From: VXMO01 sp034422835
Lineage (GTDB): Bacteria > Chloroflexota > Dehalococcoidia > UBA6926
Assembly (NCBI GenBank): GCA_034422835.1
Contig: DAOUJJ010000006.1
Location: 62,001-126,000 of the forward strand
Direction: 5' to 3'
DNA length: 64,000 bases
Each line of letters opens with the position of its first letter. The stretch's first letter is position 1. This document shows, piece by piece, positions 43,964 to 53,500 of this stretch. The position numbers and the translations under genes are program-made. The notes under the pieces were generated by a model that had not been told where the DNA came from, made no database searches, and saw only the letters and a list, made by a program, of their open reading frames with translations.

Positions 43964-45385
43964 TCAGTCGCGCCGGATACCATCTCGCCGAAGTTTCGCT
44001 AGCAGTTCCTCTTGCGTTCCCGTGCCTTTCGTCGAGTTGCAAGCCTGACACAGTAGTTGCAGGTTGGCGATGTGGTCAGTACCGCCCTTTGCGCGGGGTA
44101 CGACGTGGTCGATGGTGAGATTGCGATACGGGAACAACGTTAAGCATCCGCTACAATGTCCCTCTTGCGCTCCGTACAGGTGACGCTTGTTCGCGTCCAC
44201 ATTGTACGGCGGGATGCTTCCCAAGTCCGTCCGTCTGGGAACGTCGGTGCGATGATTGACTCTCAGTGAAGTGAATCCCAACTCATTGCCGAGCCGCATC
44301 TTGACCAGTTCGTGGGCCTTTGGCGATACGTCTATGCCTACCCACTTGCGCTTCTCGCCATCTTTGAAGCTCTCTGCGGCCACGCACGCCGTCGCGCAAC
44401 CACAGAACGGATCGAGTACTACATCGCCGGGATCAGAGGACGCTGCAATGATGCGCTTTAGCAGGGCAAGGGGTTTCTGTGTGGGATACCCCGTGCGCTC
44501 CGAGTGATTGCCCGTTAGCGCCGGAATATCGTCCCACAGATTCGAGACGGGTTGGCCCTTGCTCTCATTGAGATACACCTTGCGCTCAGGGACACCTGCC
44601 CTGCTTTCGGGGATGCCCGCGCCGCTCCGAGCCTGTCTGATTCGTTTGTCTGCATCGAGTTCCATCATTCGCGCCTGGCTGTAACGCCATGTCCGCACAT
44701 GACCACGAAACTCATATTGATACCCTCCCCCCGACAATCCGCCCGTATGCAGGGGGGCAGTACGGTAAGGCCCGCGCCCATCGTTGTCATTGTGACGATA
44801 TGTCTTCTTTACGTATTCAGGGTCAAGAGGACGGCGCGGGCCATTCCAAATCCCCTTGCCATCTTTCGCATAGAAGAGCAGCGTATCGCAAACACGGCCA
44901 AAGCCTCGGGCGTCGTTGTGAGAGCCGTACCGCCGCCACACAACCTCATTGCGAAAGTTGCCCTGCCCAAAGATAGAGTCCATGACCTGCTTGAGATAGT
45001 GACTGGCCGTGTCGTCGCAATGCAGGTAGATGCTGCCCGTCGTCTTGAGGACGCGCTTCATCTCAAGCAAGCGGACGGCCATCATAATCAGGTACGCCTT
45101 CATACCCTTGCCATGCGACAGACCGGCGGCGTCAATCACGCTGTAGAGCGCAGGCTCCTTCTCCGCAATCTCGCCGTGCCATGCCACGTCCAAATCGTCG
45201 AGCGTCCAAATGTCCTTGAATTCCGCGCCCTCTGCCGGACTGCCGATTGGCGCTCCGTAACTCTGATTGGAGTTGAACGGAGGATCGAGATAGATGAGGT
45301 CTACTGTCTCGCTGTTCATACCCCGCAGAATGTCGAGGTTGTCACCCGTCCAGATAGTACGATTCTTGAAGTTGGGGGCTGCCAT
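43964..45385 (-). CDS. DNA methyltransferase (beta class, DPPF) fused to an HNH nuclease domain
   Basis: A 473-residue protein from ATG 45385 (MAAPNFKNRTIWTGDN); a start at 45424 would add 13 residues. The motif order is that of beta-class adenine-N6 or cytosine-N4 methyltransferases. Catalytic DPPF is at 34-37, a variable target-recognition region lies between about 150 and 290, and the SAM motif DPFCGCAT is near 325-332. Residues 395-460 are an HNH domain with CSGC (411-414), IDHVVP (Asp426-His427), Asn441 and CQAC (446-449). One chain thus carries modification and cleavage modules, as in some restriction-modification proteins. Followed by the 101-aa gene. Confidence 0.88.
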   Translation of the reverse strand: MAAPNFKNRTIWTGDNLDILRGMNSETVDLIYLDPPFNSNQSYGAPIGSPAEGAEFKDIWTLDDLDVAWHGEIAEKEPALYSVIDAAGLSHGKGMKAYLIMMAVRLLEMKRVLKTTGSIYLHCDDTASHYLKQVMDSIFGQGNFRNEVVWRRYGSHNDARGFGRVCDTLLFYAKDGKGIWNGPRRPLDPEYVKKTYRHNDNDGRGPYRTAPLHTGGLSGGGYQYEFRGHVRTWRYSQARMMELDADKRIRQARSGAGIPESRAGVPERKVYLNESKGQPVSNLWDDIPALTGNHSERTGYPTQKPLALLKRIIAASSDPGDVVLDPFCGCATACVAAESFKDGEKRKWVGIDVSPKAHELVKMRLGNELGFTSLRVNHRTDVPRRTDLGSIPPYNVDANKRHLYGAQEGHCSGCLTLFPYRNLTIDHVVPRAKGGTDHIANLQLLCQACNSTKGTGTQEELLAKLRRDGIRRD

Positions 45386-45690
45386 CAGCGCGCCCCATCC
45401 CGGGGGCGCGCGACGATGCGGCATCGCATCGTGGAACGGAACCGACTATCCACTGAGTGCCCCCCTGCGGCATCGTGACCGGGACTTCTTGCAACAGGAG
45501 CCAGCAATCAACGTAGATCCGCAAGGGGACAGGGGAATCCCTGCCGCGATGCGATTGACCTACGCTCAAAAAAGAATACGTAGCTCCTGTTGCACGCTCA
45601 TTCTGCTAGCCGTCGGGGAGGCTGTCAACGGGAATTAGTGGTCGCTCCGTACGGGTGAGTGGCAACGGTGATGTGGGGCTCAATGAGTTT

Positions 45691-45830
45691 CGGATTCCCG
45701 CTTTCGCGGGAATGACGGAGGGGGACGGGAATGACGGAGGGCGGGCGCCCTTCGACGGGCTCAGGGCGAACGGGGGCGGGGGTAGGCTCAGGGTGAGCGG
45801 TGGGGGCTTGGGGGGCGCTGGGGGCGCGGG
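45691..45830. repeat. Dispersed repeats R1 and R2, G-rich spacer
   Basis: R1 hairpin (45691-45718), a half R1 (ACGGGAATGACGG), R2 (GCGCCCTTCGACGGGCTCAG then GGCGAAC, 45746-45773) and a G-rich run. The whole region 45425-45834 holds no gene that I can support. Confidence 0.75.
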
Positions 45831-45834
45831 GGCT

Positions 45835-47178
45835 TTATTGGCCTAGGTGGATTTCTGTTGTTGGGTTGAGGGCTGCCCAGAGGAACCAGAGGGCGTTATC
45901 CGCCTTGACGGGTGTTAGGCGCTGACCGCCAAGCTCACCCTCATCACCGGCTCCAAGCAGCGTCCACAGCGTTCCGGTTTCCGTGTCACGGAAGAAATCG
46001 CCCGCCGCCTCAAATTCCAGGATGCGATCACCAAGCCGTCGGCTGAACGCTGCTGCGGAGCCGGAGTCGTGCGATGCCGCAATGCTCTCTTCATCCAGGG
46101 CCGAACGCGTGCCGGCTTTCCAGAACACAACCACCGGCTCGCCGCCAATCTCCGTATTGACGACCTGCGCCTGCCTGAGGCGCGCAAACGGGAACGCAAT
46201 GACCTCCTCGCCGATCTCCACGCCCAGCACGCGCTCCTTGGGGCTCAGGCGCTCATCAAGTTGGCCGATGAAAAGGTCAGGCGGATTGTTGGGCGAATCG
46301 TAGCCGAAATACTGCGAGCCGCCGTACACGGGCCAGAACTCCGGGTTTCCGCTTGCCGGCGACAAGACTCTGCCCTCAGGGTACGAGCGGAAGAACTCGG
46401 CGAAGGAGGTGATGTAGGCGGGGATGTACTCAAGCTGCTGCCCCGCCGCCGCGCCGACGATGGCCTGTCCGCCCGCCTGCTGCCACCACGATTCCGTTTG
46501 ATCGTCCCACATCACCTGGTTGGAAAGGCGCAGGTTGCCCGTTGTGCCGAAGTTCAGTTCGACACCGTCAACCACACGGCTAAAGGCCTTTGCCGTGTAT
46601 CCCAGCGGAGAATATGTAACGAGCACCGGCTGGCCGCCGATGCTGTCATTCACGACCTCATGGAAGGTCAGGATGCCGAGCGGATAGGCGCGGGCATCGC
46701 CATTGATCTCCACAACAGCGACGGGATGATCAAGCGTCAGCCAACTCCGCATGGCTTCATCTGCGACTGTTTCAAGAACCGAGCGGAATTGAGGTTGATA
46801 GATAGGCTCGATCCCGTTTCGAGCCGCTCCACCGGAGATAATCTCATCCGGGTCCACCGTCCATCGGCGGAAGTCCGTCTCCCGCCAATGGCTGATGTTC
46901 ACGCTGAGCGGCGGAATCTCCACATAGACGTTCACACCGTCAACAACGTCAAAGTGCCCGGGGGCAGGCGTATTCGTTGCCACGGCGGGCGGCAGAGTGG
47001 AGCGTGGCGTCGGACTGGCGCCGGGAATCAAGCTGCGGTCGCCGGTTGCCGTACTTCCATTGCACCCGACAGCCAATGCGGCAACGACTACCACCGTAAT
47101 CAGTGGCACAATAGCAAGGGCGGGCTGCAATCGGTTCATTACCCGAAGCCTGAAGGTATTAGCCAGTCGGTTCGTCAT
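45835..47178 (-). CDS. DUF3179 lipoprotein
   Basis: A 447-residue exported protein. The N-terminus has a hydrophobic segment ending in a lipobox (ALAVGCNGS), then a Thr/Pro linker (GASPTPRSTLPPAVATNTPA). The body is DUF3179: LDHPVAVVEINGDARAYPLG, ILTFHEVVNDSIGGQPVLVT and the block after it. The family normally has Cys residues in TYCPLCGTA; here the block reads TYSPLGYTAKAF with no Cys. Function unknown. The first in-frame ATG is 47178, and an internal ATG 13 codons on is an alternative start. Divergent from pyrC, 96 bases away. Confidence 0.88.
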   Translation of the reverse strand: MTNRLANTFRLRVMNRLQPALAIVPLITVVVVAALAVGCNGSTATGDRSLIPGASPTPRSTLPPAVATNTPAPGHFDVVDGVNVYVEIPPLSVNISHWRETDFRRWTVDPDEIISGGAARNGIEPIYQPQFRSVLETVADEAMRSWLTLDHPVAVVEINGDARAYPLGILTFHEVVNDSIGGQPVLVTYSPLGYTAKAFSRVVDGVELNFGTTGNLRLSNQVMWDDQTESWWQQAGGQAIVGAAAGQQLEYIPAYITSFAEFFRSYPEGRVLSPASGNPEFWPVYGGSQYFGYDSPNNPPDLFIGQLDERLSPKERVLGVEIGEEVIAFPFARLRQAQVVNTEIGGEPVVVFWKAGTRSALDEESIAASHDSGSAAAFSRRLGDRILEFEAAGDFFRDTETGTLWTLLGAGDEGELGGQRLTPVKADNALWFLWAALNPTTEIHLGQ

Positions 47179-47274
47179 GTCCTGTCACTTGTGGCATCGC
47201 GCTTGGAGGTGCGCCTATGCGCTTTCCAGTATGTCACGGAGGGCAGAAAAGCGAGAGGATATGAGGGTCGCGTG

Positions 47275-48672
47275 GTGACATCCAATTCCCGGGGGAGTGT
47301 TCTGATCAGCGGCGGACGGGTCATCGACCCGTGGCAGAATCTTGACGCCGCGGGAGACGTGCTGCTGCAGGATGGCCGTGTCGCGTGGACGCGCGTCGGC
47401 GCGGACGGCAGTCCCGACGTCCCGTCCGATACACGGCGGATCGATGCGTCGGGCATGATCGTCGCTCCCGGTTTCATTGACCTGCACGCCCACCTCCGTG
47501 AACCGGGGCAGGAGCACAAGGAGACCATTGAGAGCGGCACGCGCGCGGCGGCGAAAGGCGGCTTCACCACCGTCTGCGCCATGCCAAACACAGAGCCGCC
47601 CCTCGACTCGCCCGAGTTGATTGAATTTGTGAAGCGCCGCGCGGCGTCCGACGCGAGTGTCCATGTCCTGCCCATCGGAACAATCACCGTTGGGCGAGCG
47701 GGCCGGGAGCTTGCGGATCTCAGTGGGCTCGCCGCGGCGGGGGCTGCGCTGCTCAGCGATGATGGCTCAGCCGTCGCGAACGACGATGTCATGCGGGCGG
47801 CCTTTGTGGAATCCGCGCGGCTCGGCCTGCCTCTGAGCCAGCACTCCGAGGACCCGGAGGTCATCGGCAACGCGGCGGCGCATGCAGGCGAGGCGGCAAG
47901 GGAACTTGGGCTGCCCGCCGCGCCCGCCGAGGCGGAGACGAGCATCGTCGAGCGAGACCTGAGACTGGTTGCGGAGACGGGGGGGCGTTTGCACGTTGCC
48001 CACGTCTCAACGGCCGGCGCAGTTCACCTGCTGCGTGATGCCAAAGAGCGCGGCCTCCCTGTGACATCGGAGGTCACGCCGCACCACCTGACACTGACGG
48101 ATCGTGCCCTGTTGGGCGAACGGGGTCCGCAGTACGGGTGGCCAAACGGCCCTGTGGCAGACACGTCGCTGCGCGTCAATCCGCCGCTGCGCCCTGAAGA
48201 GCATGTGAACGCCTTGGTGGACGCGCTGCGCGAGGGAATGATTGACACTATTGCGACGGACCACGCGCCCCACTCAGCACAGGACAAGGACGGCAGGTTT
48301 GTCGACGCAGCGCCCGGCATTTCCGTCTTCGAGACGGCGTTCGGGCTGATGATGACAGCGCTTGTTCACACGGGGCGGCTGGACTTGCCGACCCTCATTG
48401 CGCGGCTGACCATCGGCCCTGCCAGGATAATTGGCGCGGCGGCTGAAACGTTGGGGCTGCGCGGCCTGACGCCGGGCGCGGCGGCTGACGTTGTCGTGCT
48501 TGATCCCGAACGCGCGTGGACAGTGCGCGCGGATGAATTTGCCTCTCTGGGCAAGAACACGCCGCTGGAGGGATGTGAACTGCGGGGGATGGTAACCCAC
48601 ACCTTTGTCGGCGGAGTCCAGGTCTATGCGGTGGAGGAACAGCCTGCGGCGCATGGGGCGGCGCGGTCATGA
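47275..48672 (+). CDS. pyrC: Dihydroorotase
   Basis: A 465-residue type I dihydroorotase of pyrimidine synthesis, closing carbamoyl aspartate to dihydroorotate with two zinc ions. Zn ligands are in DLHAHLREPGQE; AMPNTEPPLDSP, QHSEDP, EVTPHHL and ATDHAPHS follow the family order. The frame is open far upstream, but that part reads through the DUF3179 gene backwards. I chose GTG 47275 behind GAGGG. Its stop overlaps the carA start (ATGA). First gene of the pyrimidine operon. Confidence 0.94.
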   Translation: MTSNSRGSVLISGGRVIDPWQNLDAAGDVLLQDGRVAWTRVGADGSPDVPSDTRRIDASGMIVAPGFIDLHAHLREPGQEHKETIESGTRAAAKGGFTTVCAMPNTEPPLDSPELIEFVKRRAASDASVHVLPIGTITVGRAGRELADLSGLAAAGAALLSDDGSAVANDDVMRAAFVESARLGLPLSQHSEDPEVIGNAAAHAGEAARELGLPAAPAEAETSIVERDLRLVAETGGRLHVAHVSTAGAVHLLRDAKERGLPVTSEVTPHHLTLTDRALLGERGPQYGWPNGPVADTSLRVNPPLRPEEHVNALVDALREGMIDTIATDHAPHSAQDKDGRFVDAAPGISVFETAFGLMMTALVHTGRLDLPTLIARLTIGPARIIGAAAETLGLRGLTPGAAADVVVLDPERAWTVRADEFASLGKNTPLEGCELRGMVTHTFVGGVQVYAVEEQPAAHGAARS

Positions 48673-49790
48673 CGCTCATCGGGAGAACCGAGGAGCGAGA
48701 GGCGTTTCTCGTCCTGGAGGACGGGAGCATCCACCGCGGCTATGCGTTCGGCGCCGTTGGCGAGGAGGCCATCGGCGAGGTCGTCTTCAACACATCCATG
48801 GTCGGGTACCAGGAGATGCTGACTGATCCATCGTATGGCGGGCAGATTCTCGTTCCGACGTACCCCCTGCAAGGCAATTACGGCATCAATGACCGCGACG
48901 TCGAGTCCTCGCGGATACAGGTTCGCGGTTTCGTTGTCCGCGAGGCATGTGACTTGCCCAGCAACCGACTCTCGACACGCACCCTGGACGACTTCCTGCG
49001 AGATGAGGGTGTGCCCGGCATCTACGGAGTGGATACGCGCGCGCTCACGCGCCGAATCCGCATGGCCGGCGTCATGATGGGCATCATCACGACCGAGGGG
49101 TCGCCTGAGGAGGCGCTTACGCGGCTGCGTGAGGCGCCGGACTACGGCAGCCTTGATCTGGTCAGCGATGTTATCACGACATCCCCGTATGAATGGACGG
49201 AGGGGCCGGGAGAGCTGCCGCCGGACGCGCCGCGCGTCGTTGTGATGGATGAAGGGTTGAAATACAACATCCTGCGGCTGTTGCGGCGGAGAGGATGCGC
49301 CGTGACCGTGGTCCCCAGTTCCACCTCATTCGACGACGTGATGGCTCTACGTCCCTCGGGCGTGCTCTTATCCCCCGGGCCGGGTGATCCGGCGCTGTTG
49401 GAAGGAGTCGTGCAGACTGCGGGGGGCTTGCTGGGGCGGCTGCCGGTCATGGGCATCTGCCTCGGGCACCAGGTGGTCGCGCGGGCTTTGGGCGGGCAAA
49501 CGTACAAGCTGAAGTTCGGGCACCGGGGCGGGAATCATCCCGTCAAGGACCTCGCCACCGACCTTGTGACGATCACGGCGCAGAATCACGGCTACGCGGT
49601 GGACTCGGACGGACTGCCACCGGGGCTGGAGGTAAGCCACATCAACCTGAACGACCACACGGTCGAGGGGCTGACCCATCGTGAAATGCCCCTGCTGACG
49701 ATTCAGTATCACTCTGAGGCGTCGCCGGGCCCTCTGGACAATGAATATCTTTTTGACCGGTTTTTAGACTTGATTCGAGAATACAGGTAG
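48669..49790 (+). CDS. carA: Carbamoyl-phosphate synthase small chain
   Basis: A 373-residue glutaminase subunit that feeds ammonia to CarB. The class I glutamine amidotransferase triad shows Cys264 and His267 in GICLGHQV and the C-terminal HSEASPGP. The N-terminal CPSase_sm_chain domain has FNTSMVGYQEMLTDPSY. It overlaps pyrC by four bases. carB follows after one intervening membrane-protein gene. Confidence 0.96.
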   Translation: MTLIGRTEEREAFLVLEDGSIHRGYAFGAVGEEAIGEVVFNTSMVGYQEMLTDPSYGGQILVPTYPLQGNYGINDRDVESSRIQVRGFVVREACDLPSNRLSTRTLDDFLRDEGVPGIYGVDTRALTRRIRMAGVMMGIITTEGSPEEALTRLREAPDYGSLDLVSDVITTSPYEWTEGPGELPPDAPRVVVMDEGLKYNILRLLRRRGCAVTVVPSSTSFDDVMALRPSGVLLSPGPGDPALLEGVVQTAGGLLGRLPVMGICLGHQVVARALGGQTYKLKFGHRGGNHPVKDLATDLVTITAQNHGYAVDSDGLPPGLEVSHINLNDHTVEGLTHREMPLLTIQYHSEASPGPLDNEYLFDRFLDLIREYR

Positions 49791-49798
49791 GGTATAGT
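49770..49798 (+). promoter_or_regulatory. Predicted promoter in the end of carA
   Basis: TTGATT (49770-49775) and TATAGT (49793-49798) have a 17-base spacer, a near-consensus sigma-70 pair. It overlaps the last codons of carA and would drive the membrane-protein gene and carB independently. Read from sequence only. Confidence 0.5.
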
Positions 49799-49878
49799 GT
49801 CGCGAAGCGCGGGTAAAGCGGAATTGGTTTTTGTGTCGACGTCGTGTTTCACGGCGGTCGGCCGAGAAGGAGGTTTCG

Positions 49879-50484
49879 ATGGTGCTGGAAATGGAAGCGC
49901 CACTGGACCGGGGCTATACACCTACCCAACAGACGGAGCCCCAACGCCGGCAGTCCCAACTGGTCGAGTACGAGATTCTCGACTCTTATTGGGTACATCA
50001 GCATCAATGGATCTGGTTGTCGGGCCTGGTACTGGTCACAATTTCGATGTTCGGCATGGCCGTGTTGCCCATGGGGCTGGCAGGCCACGAGCTGCGCACC
50101 GAAATCATCAGCTTTGTATCGGTCATTTCAGTTGCGCTCACACTCATCTGGTGGGGCATGCTGCGCCACATGTTGAACGCATTAGCAGTGGTGAAGCATC
50201 GCAAGCGCGAGATAGAGCGCAGTTTGGGAATGCGGATGGAGTTCTACCTTGCGGCATCACGGGCGCGCAGCAAGCGCGATCGCATTCGCGAGTTCGCTCA
50301 GCAGGAAGCGGGCGACGATCCGGAGCTTCGCGCGGACATCGCCGATTTCCTCCGATCCGTCACCGTTCGCCAGAGCTTCATCCCGGGCGAAGAGAGCGCA
50401 TGGGCCATCATCCCGTTCCTCTTCATGGGCGCGTGGATCGTCTTCTGGGCCATCACGGCCGGCCCGTCAATCTTCAGCTTCTAG
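49879..50484 (+). CDS. Two-helix membrane protein of unknown function, between carA and carB
   Basis: A 201-residue protein from ATG 49879, preceded by AAGGAGG. Two transmembrane helices lie near residues 40-95 (IWLSGLVLVTISMFGMAVLP and IISFVSVISVALTLIWWGML). A basic cytoplasmic helical region follows (VKHRKREIERSLGMRMEFYL), and a third hydrophobic end WAIIPFLFMGAWIVFWAITA. No known family. Its position inside the pyrimidine operon is unusual; nothing in the sequence ties it to that pathway. Confidence 0.75.
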   Translation: MVLEMEAPLDRGYTPTQQTEPQRRQSQLVEYEILDSYWVHQHQWIWLSGLVLVTISMFGMAVLPMGLAGHELRTEIISFVSVISVALTLIWWGMLRHMLNALAVVKHRKREIERSLGMRMEFYLAASRARSKRDRIREFAQQEAGDDPELRADIADFLRSVTVRQSFIPGEESAWAIIPFLFMGAWIVFWAITAGPSIFSF

Positions 50485-50590
50485 GGCCAAGCGTCAACAT
50501 CGTTTACACGTCGCGCGTCCCGGCGCAACCTGCCGGGGCGCGTGAACTTGTGTCTCTGACGCACTCGGCATCCCTGCGCGGGAGGGCGGC

Positions 50591-53500
50591 ATGACGACCA
50601 CGCCGGAACGCCCGTCCCGCGTGCTCGTGCTCGGCAGCGGACCGATTGTCATCGGCCAGGCCGCCGAGTTCGATTACGCAGGCACGCAGGCCTGCCGCGC
50701 CCTGCGCGAGGAGGGCGTTACGTCCATCCTCGTCAACTCCAACCCCGCCACAATCATGACCGACCACGAGATCGCGGACGTGGTCTACATCGAACCGCTG
50801 ACCGTTGAGGCAGTGACACGTGTCATCGAACGGGAGCGGCCCGATGGGCTGCTGCCAACGCTCGGCGGGCAGACCGGGCTCAATCTCGCCGTCGATCTGG
50901 CAGAGACGGGCGTGCTGGAGCAATACAACGTCCGTCTCCTGGGAACGCCGCTGGATGCGATACGCACGGCGGAGGACCGCAATCTCTTCCGGCAGATGCT
51001 TGACGAGATCGGCGAGCCAGTGCCGGAGAACGAGGTCGTCACCACAGTTGAGGACGCCCGCACGGTGGCGGAACGCCTCGGCCTGCCCGTCGTGATTCGC
51101 CCCGCCTACACACTGGGCGGCTCGGGCGGAGGGATTGCGTACACACCGGAGCAGTTGGATGAGCAGGTTCGCACGGGTCTCTCCTACAGCCCCATCGGAC
51201 AGGTGCTTGTTGAGCGCAGCCTGATCGGCTGGAAAGAGATCGAGTACGAGGTCATGCGTGATGGGGCGGACACAACGATCACCGTCTGCAACATGGAGAA
51301 CCTGGACGCGATGGGTGTCCACACCGGCGACAGCATCGTCGTCGCTCCCAGCCAGACGCTGACGGACAAGGAGTACCAGATGCTCCGCTCCGCCAGCCTG
51401 AAGATCATCTCCGCCCTGGGCATAGAGGGCGGCTGCAACGTCCAGCTCGCGCTGGAGCCGCATCCGACGGTGGCCGGCAAGGGGCAGAACGCGGGCTATT
51501 CGGAATCGCCCTATTACGTCATTGAAGTCAATCCTCGCGTCAGCCGCTCCTCGGCGCTGGCGTCCAAGGCAACGGGGTATCCGATTGCCCGCGTCGCCGC
51601 CAAGATTGCCGTCGGCAAGCGGCTGGACGAGATTCCCAACGCGGTCACGCAGGTCACCACGGCCGCTTTTGAACCGGCGCTCGACTATTGCGTGGCCAAG
51701 ATTCCGCGCTGGCCGTTCGACAAGTTCCCGTCCGGCGACCGTTCATTGGGCACACAGATGAAGGCCACCGGCGAAGTGATGGCCATCGACCGCTCGTTTG
51801 AGGCCGCATTACAAAAGGCAGTCCGGTCGCTGGAGGTGGCCGGGGACAGCCTGCTGTGGGAGCACGGCTCATGGAGCGCAATCTCTGACCCTCTGGAAGA
51901 ACTGCCGCTTCACCCGAATGACCAGCGCCTGTGGGCGCTGATGGCGGCGCTGCGACGCGGCGTTTCGCTTGAGGACCTCTCCGTCAAAACCGGCGTTGAT
52001 CCGTGGTTCCTGTACAAGCTGAACGCCATTGTCGGCATGGAGAACAGGCTGCTGGCGGAGCCCCTGACACCGCGCCTGCTGCGTGACGCAAAACGCATCG
52101 GATTCTCCGATACACAGATCAGCACCCTGGCGGACCGGCTCCCTGAGCAGGTTCATGAGCTGCGGCAGGAGTGGGACATCCGCCCCGTTTACAAGATGGT
52201 GGACACGTGCGCGGCGGAGTTTGAGGCGGCCACGCCCTATTTTTACTCGACCTACGAAGAGGAAAACGAAGCGTTGCCGTTGGAGGGGCGATCGGCCGTC
52301 GTCATCGGCAGCGGCCCAATCCGCATCGGGCAGGGAATCGAGTTCGACTACTGCTCCGTTCACGCCGCCTGGGCTCTGCAGGATGAGGGCGCGGCCAGCA
52401 TCATCATCAATTCCAACCCGGAAACCGTGTCCACGGACTTCGATACCTCAAACCGCCTCTATTTCGAGCCGCTTGACGAGGAGGGCGTCGCCTGTGTCCT
52501 GGAGAACGAGCGCGTCACGCATGGGGAGCAGGAGATGTTCCCCCACACGGCAGCGCAATTCGGCGGACAGACGGCCATCAATCTGATCAGCCCGCTTAGC
52601 AGGCGCGCCTTTACCATTCTGGGCACTCAACCGGCGACCGTCGATCAGGCCGAGGACCGCCAGCGGTTCGATGAATTCGTCACGACGCTCGGCATCCCCC
52701 GCCCACCCGGCGCCGGGGTGACGTCCATCGAAGAGGGGCTGGCCGTTGCGAACTCCATCGGATATCCGATTGTCGTCCGGCCGAGTTTCGTACTTGGCGG
52801 GCGCGCAATGGAGATCGTCCATACGCCGGCGGAGTTCACGCGCTACGTGATGACCGCTATGGAAGAGGTCGGAGACAACCGCCCCATCCAGGTAGACAAG
52901 TTCCTTGAAGGGATGGAGGTGGAGGTGGACGCCGTCAGCGACGGCGAGGACGTGCTCATACCCGGGATCATGGAGCACATCGAGCGGGCAGGCGTCCACA
53001 GCGGTGATTCCATGGCCGTCTATCCGGCCCCCTCGATATCCGAGGACGATGAGCGGCAGATCGTCGACTACACGATCCAGCTTGGCCGCGCATTCGGCAT
53101 CATTGGGTTGATGAACATCCAGTTCGTCGTTGTCCACAACGAGAACCAGGACGGGACGCCCGCGCCATCCACCGTCTACGTGCTTGAGGTCAACGTCCGC
53201 TCCAGCCGCACGGTGCCGTTCATCTCCAAGGTGACGGAGGTGCCCATGGTCAGTCTCGCCACACGCGTCATCATGGGGCGCACGCTCAAGGAGATGGGGC
53301 ATGAGAGCGGCCTGTGGCCGAAGAAGCCGCTCGTGGCCGTCAAAGCGCCCGTCTCGTCCATGGCCAAGCTGATGGGCGTGGACACGTATTTGGGGCCGGA
53401 GATGAAATCCACGGGAGAGGTCATGGGAATCGACACGTCCCTCGCTCCCGCTCTGACAAAGGCGCTGCAGGCGGCGCGGCTCATGCTGCCGCAATCCGGT

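Noticed and set aside
46069..47274. Upstream extension of the dihydroorotase frame
   Set aside because: It reads backwards through the DUF3179 gene and has no family content. The enzyme starts at 47275.
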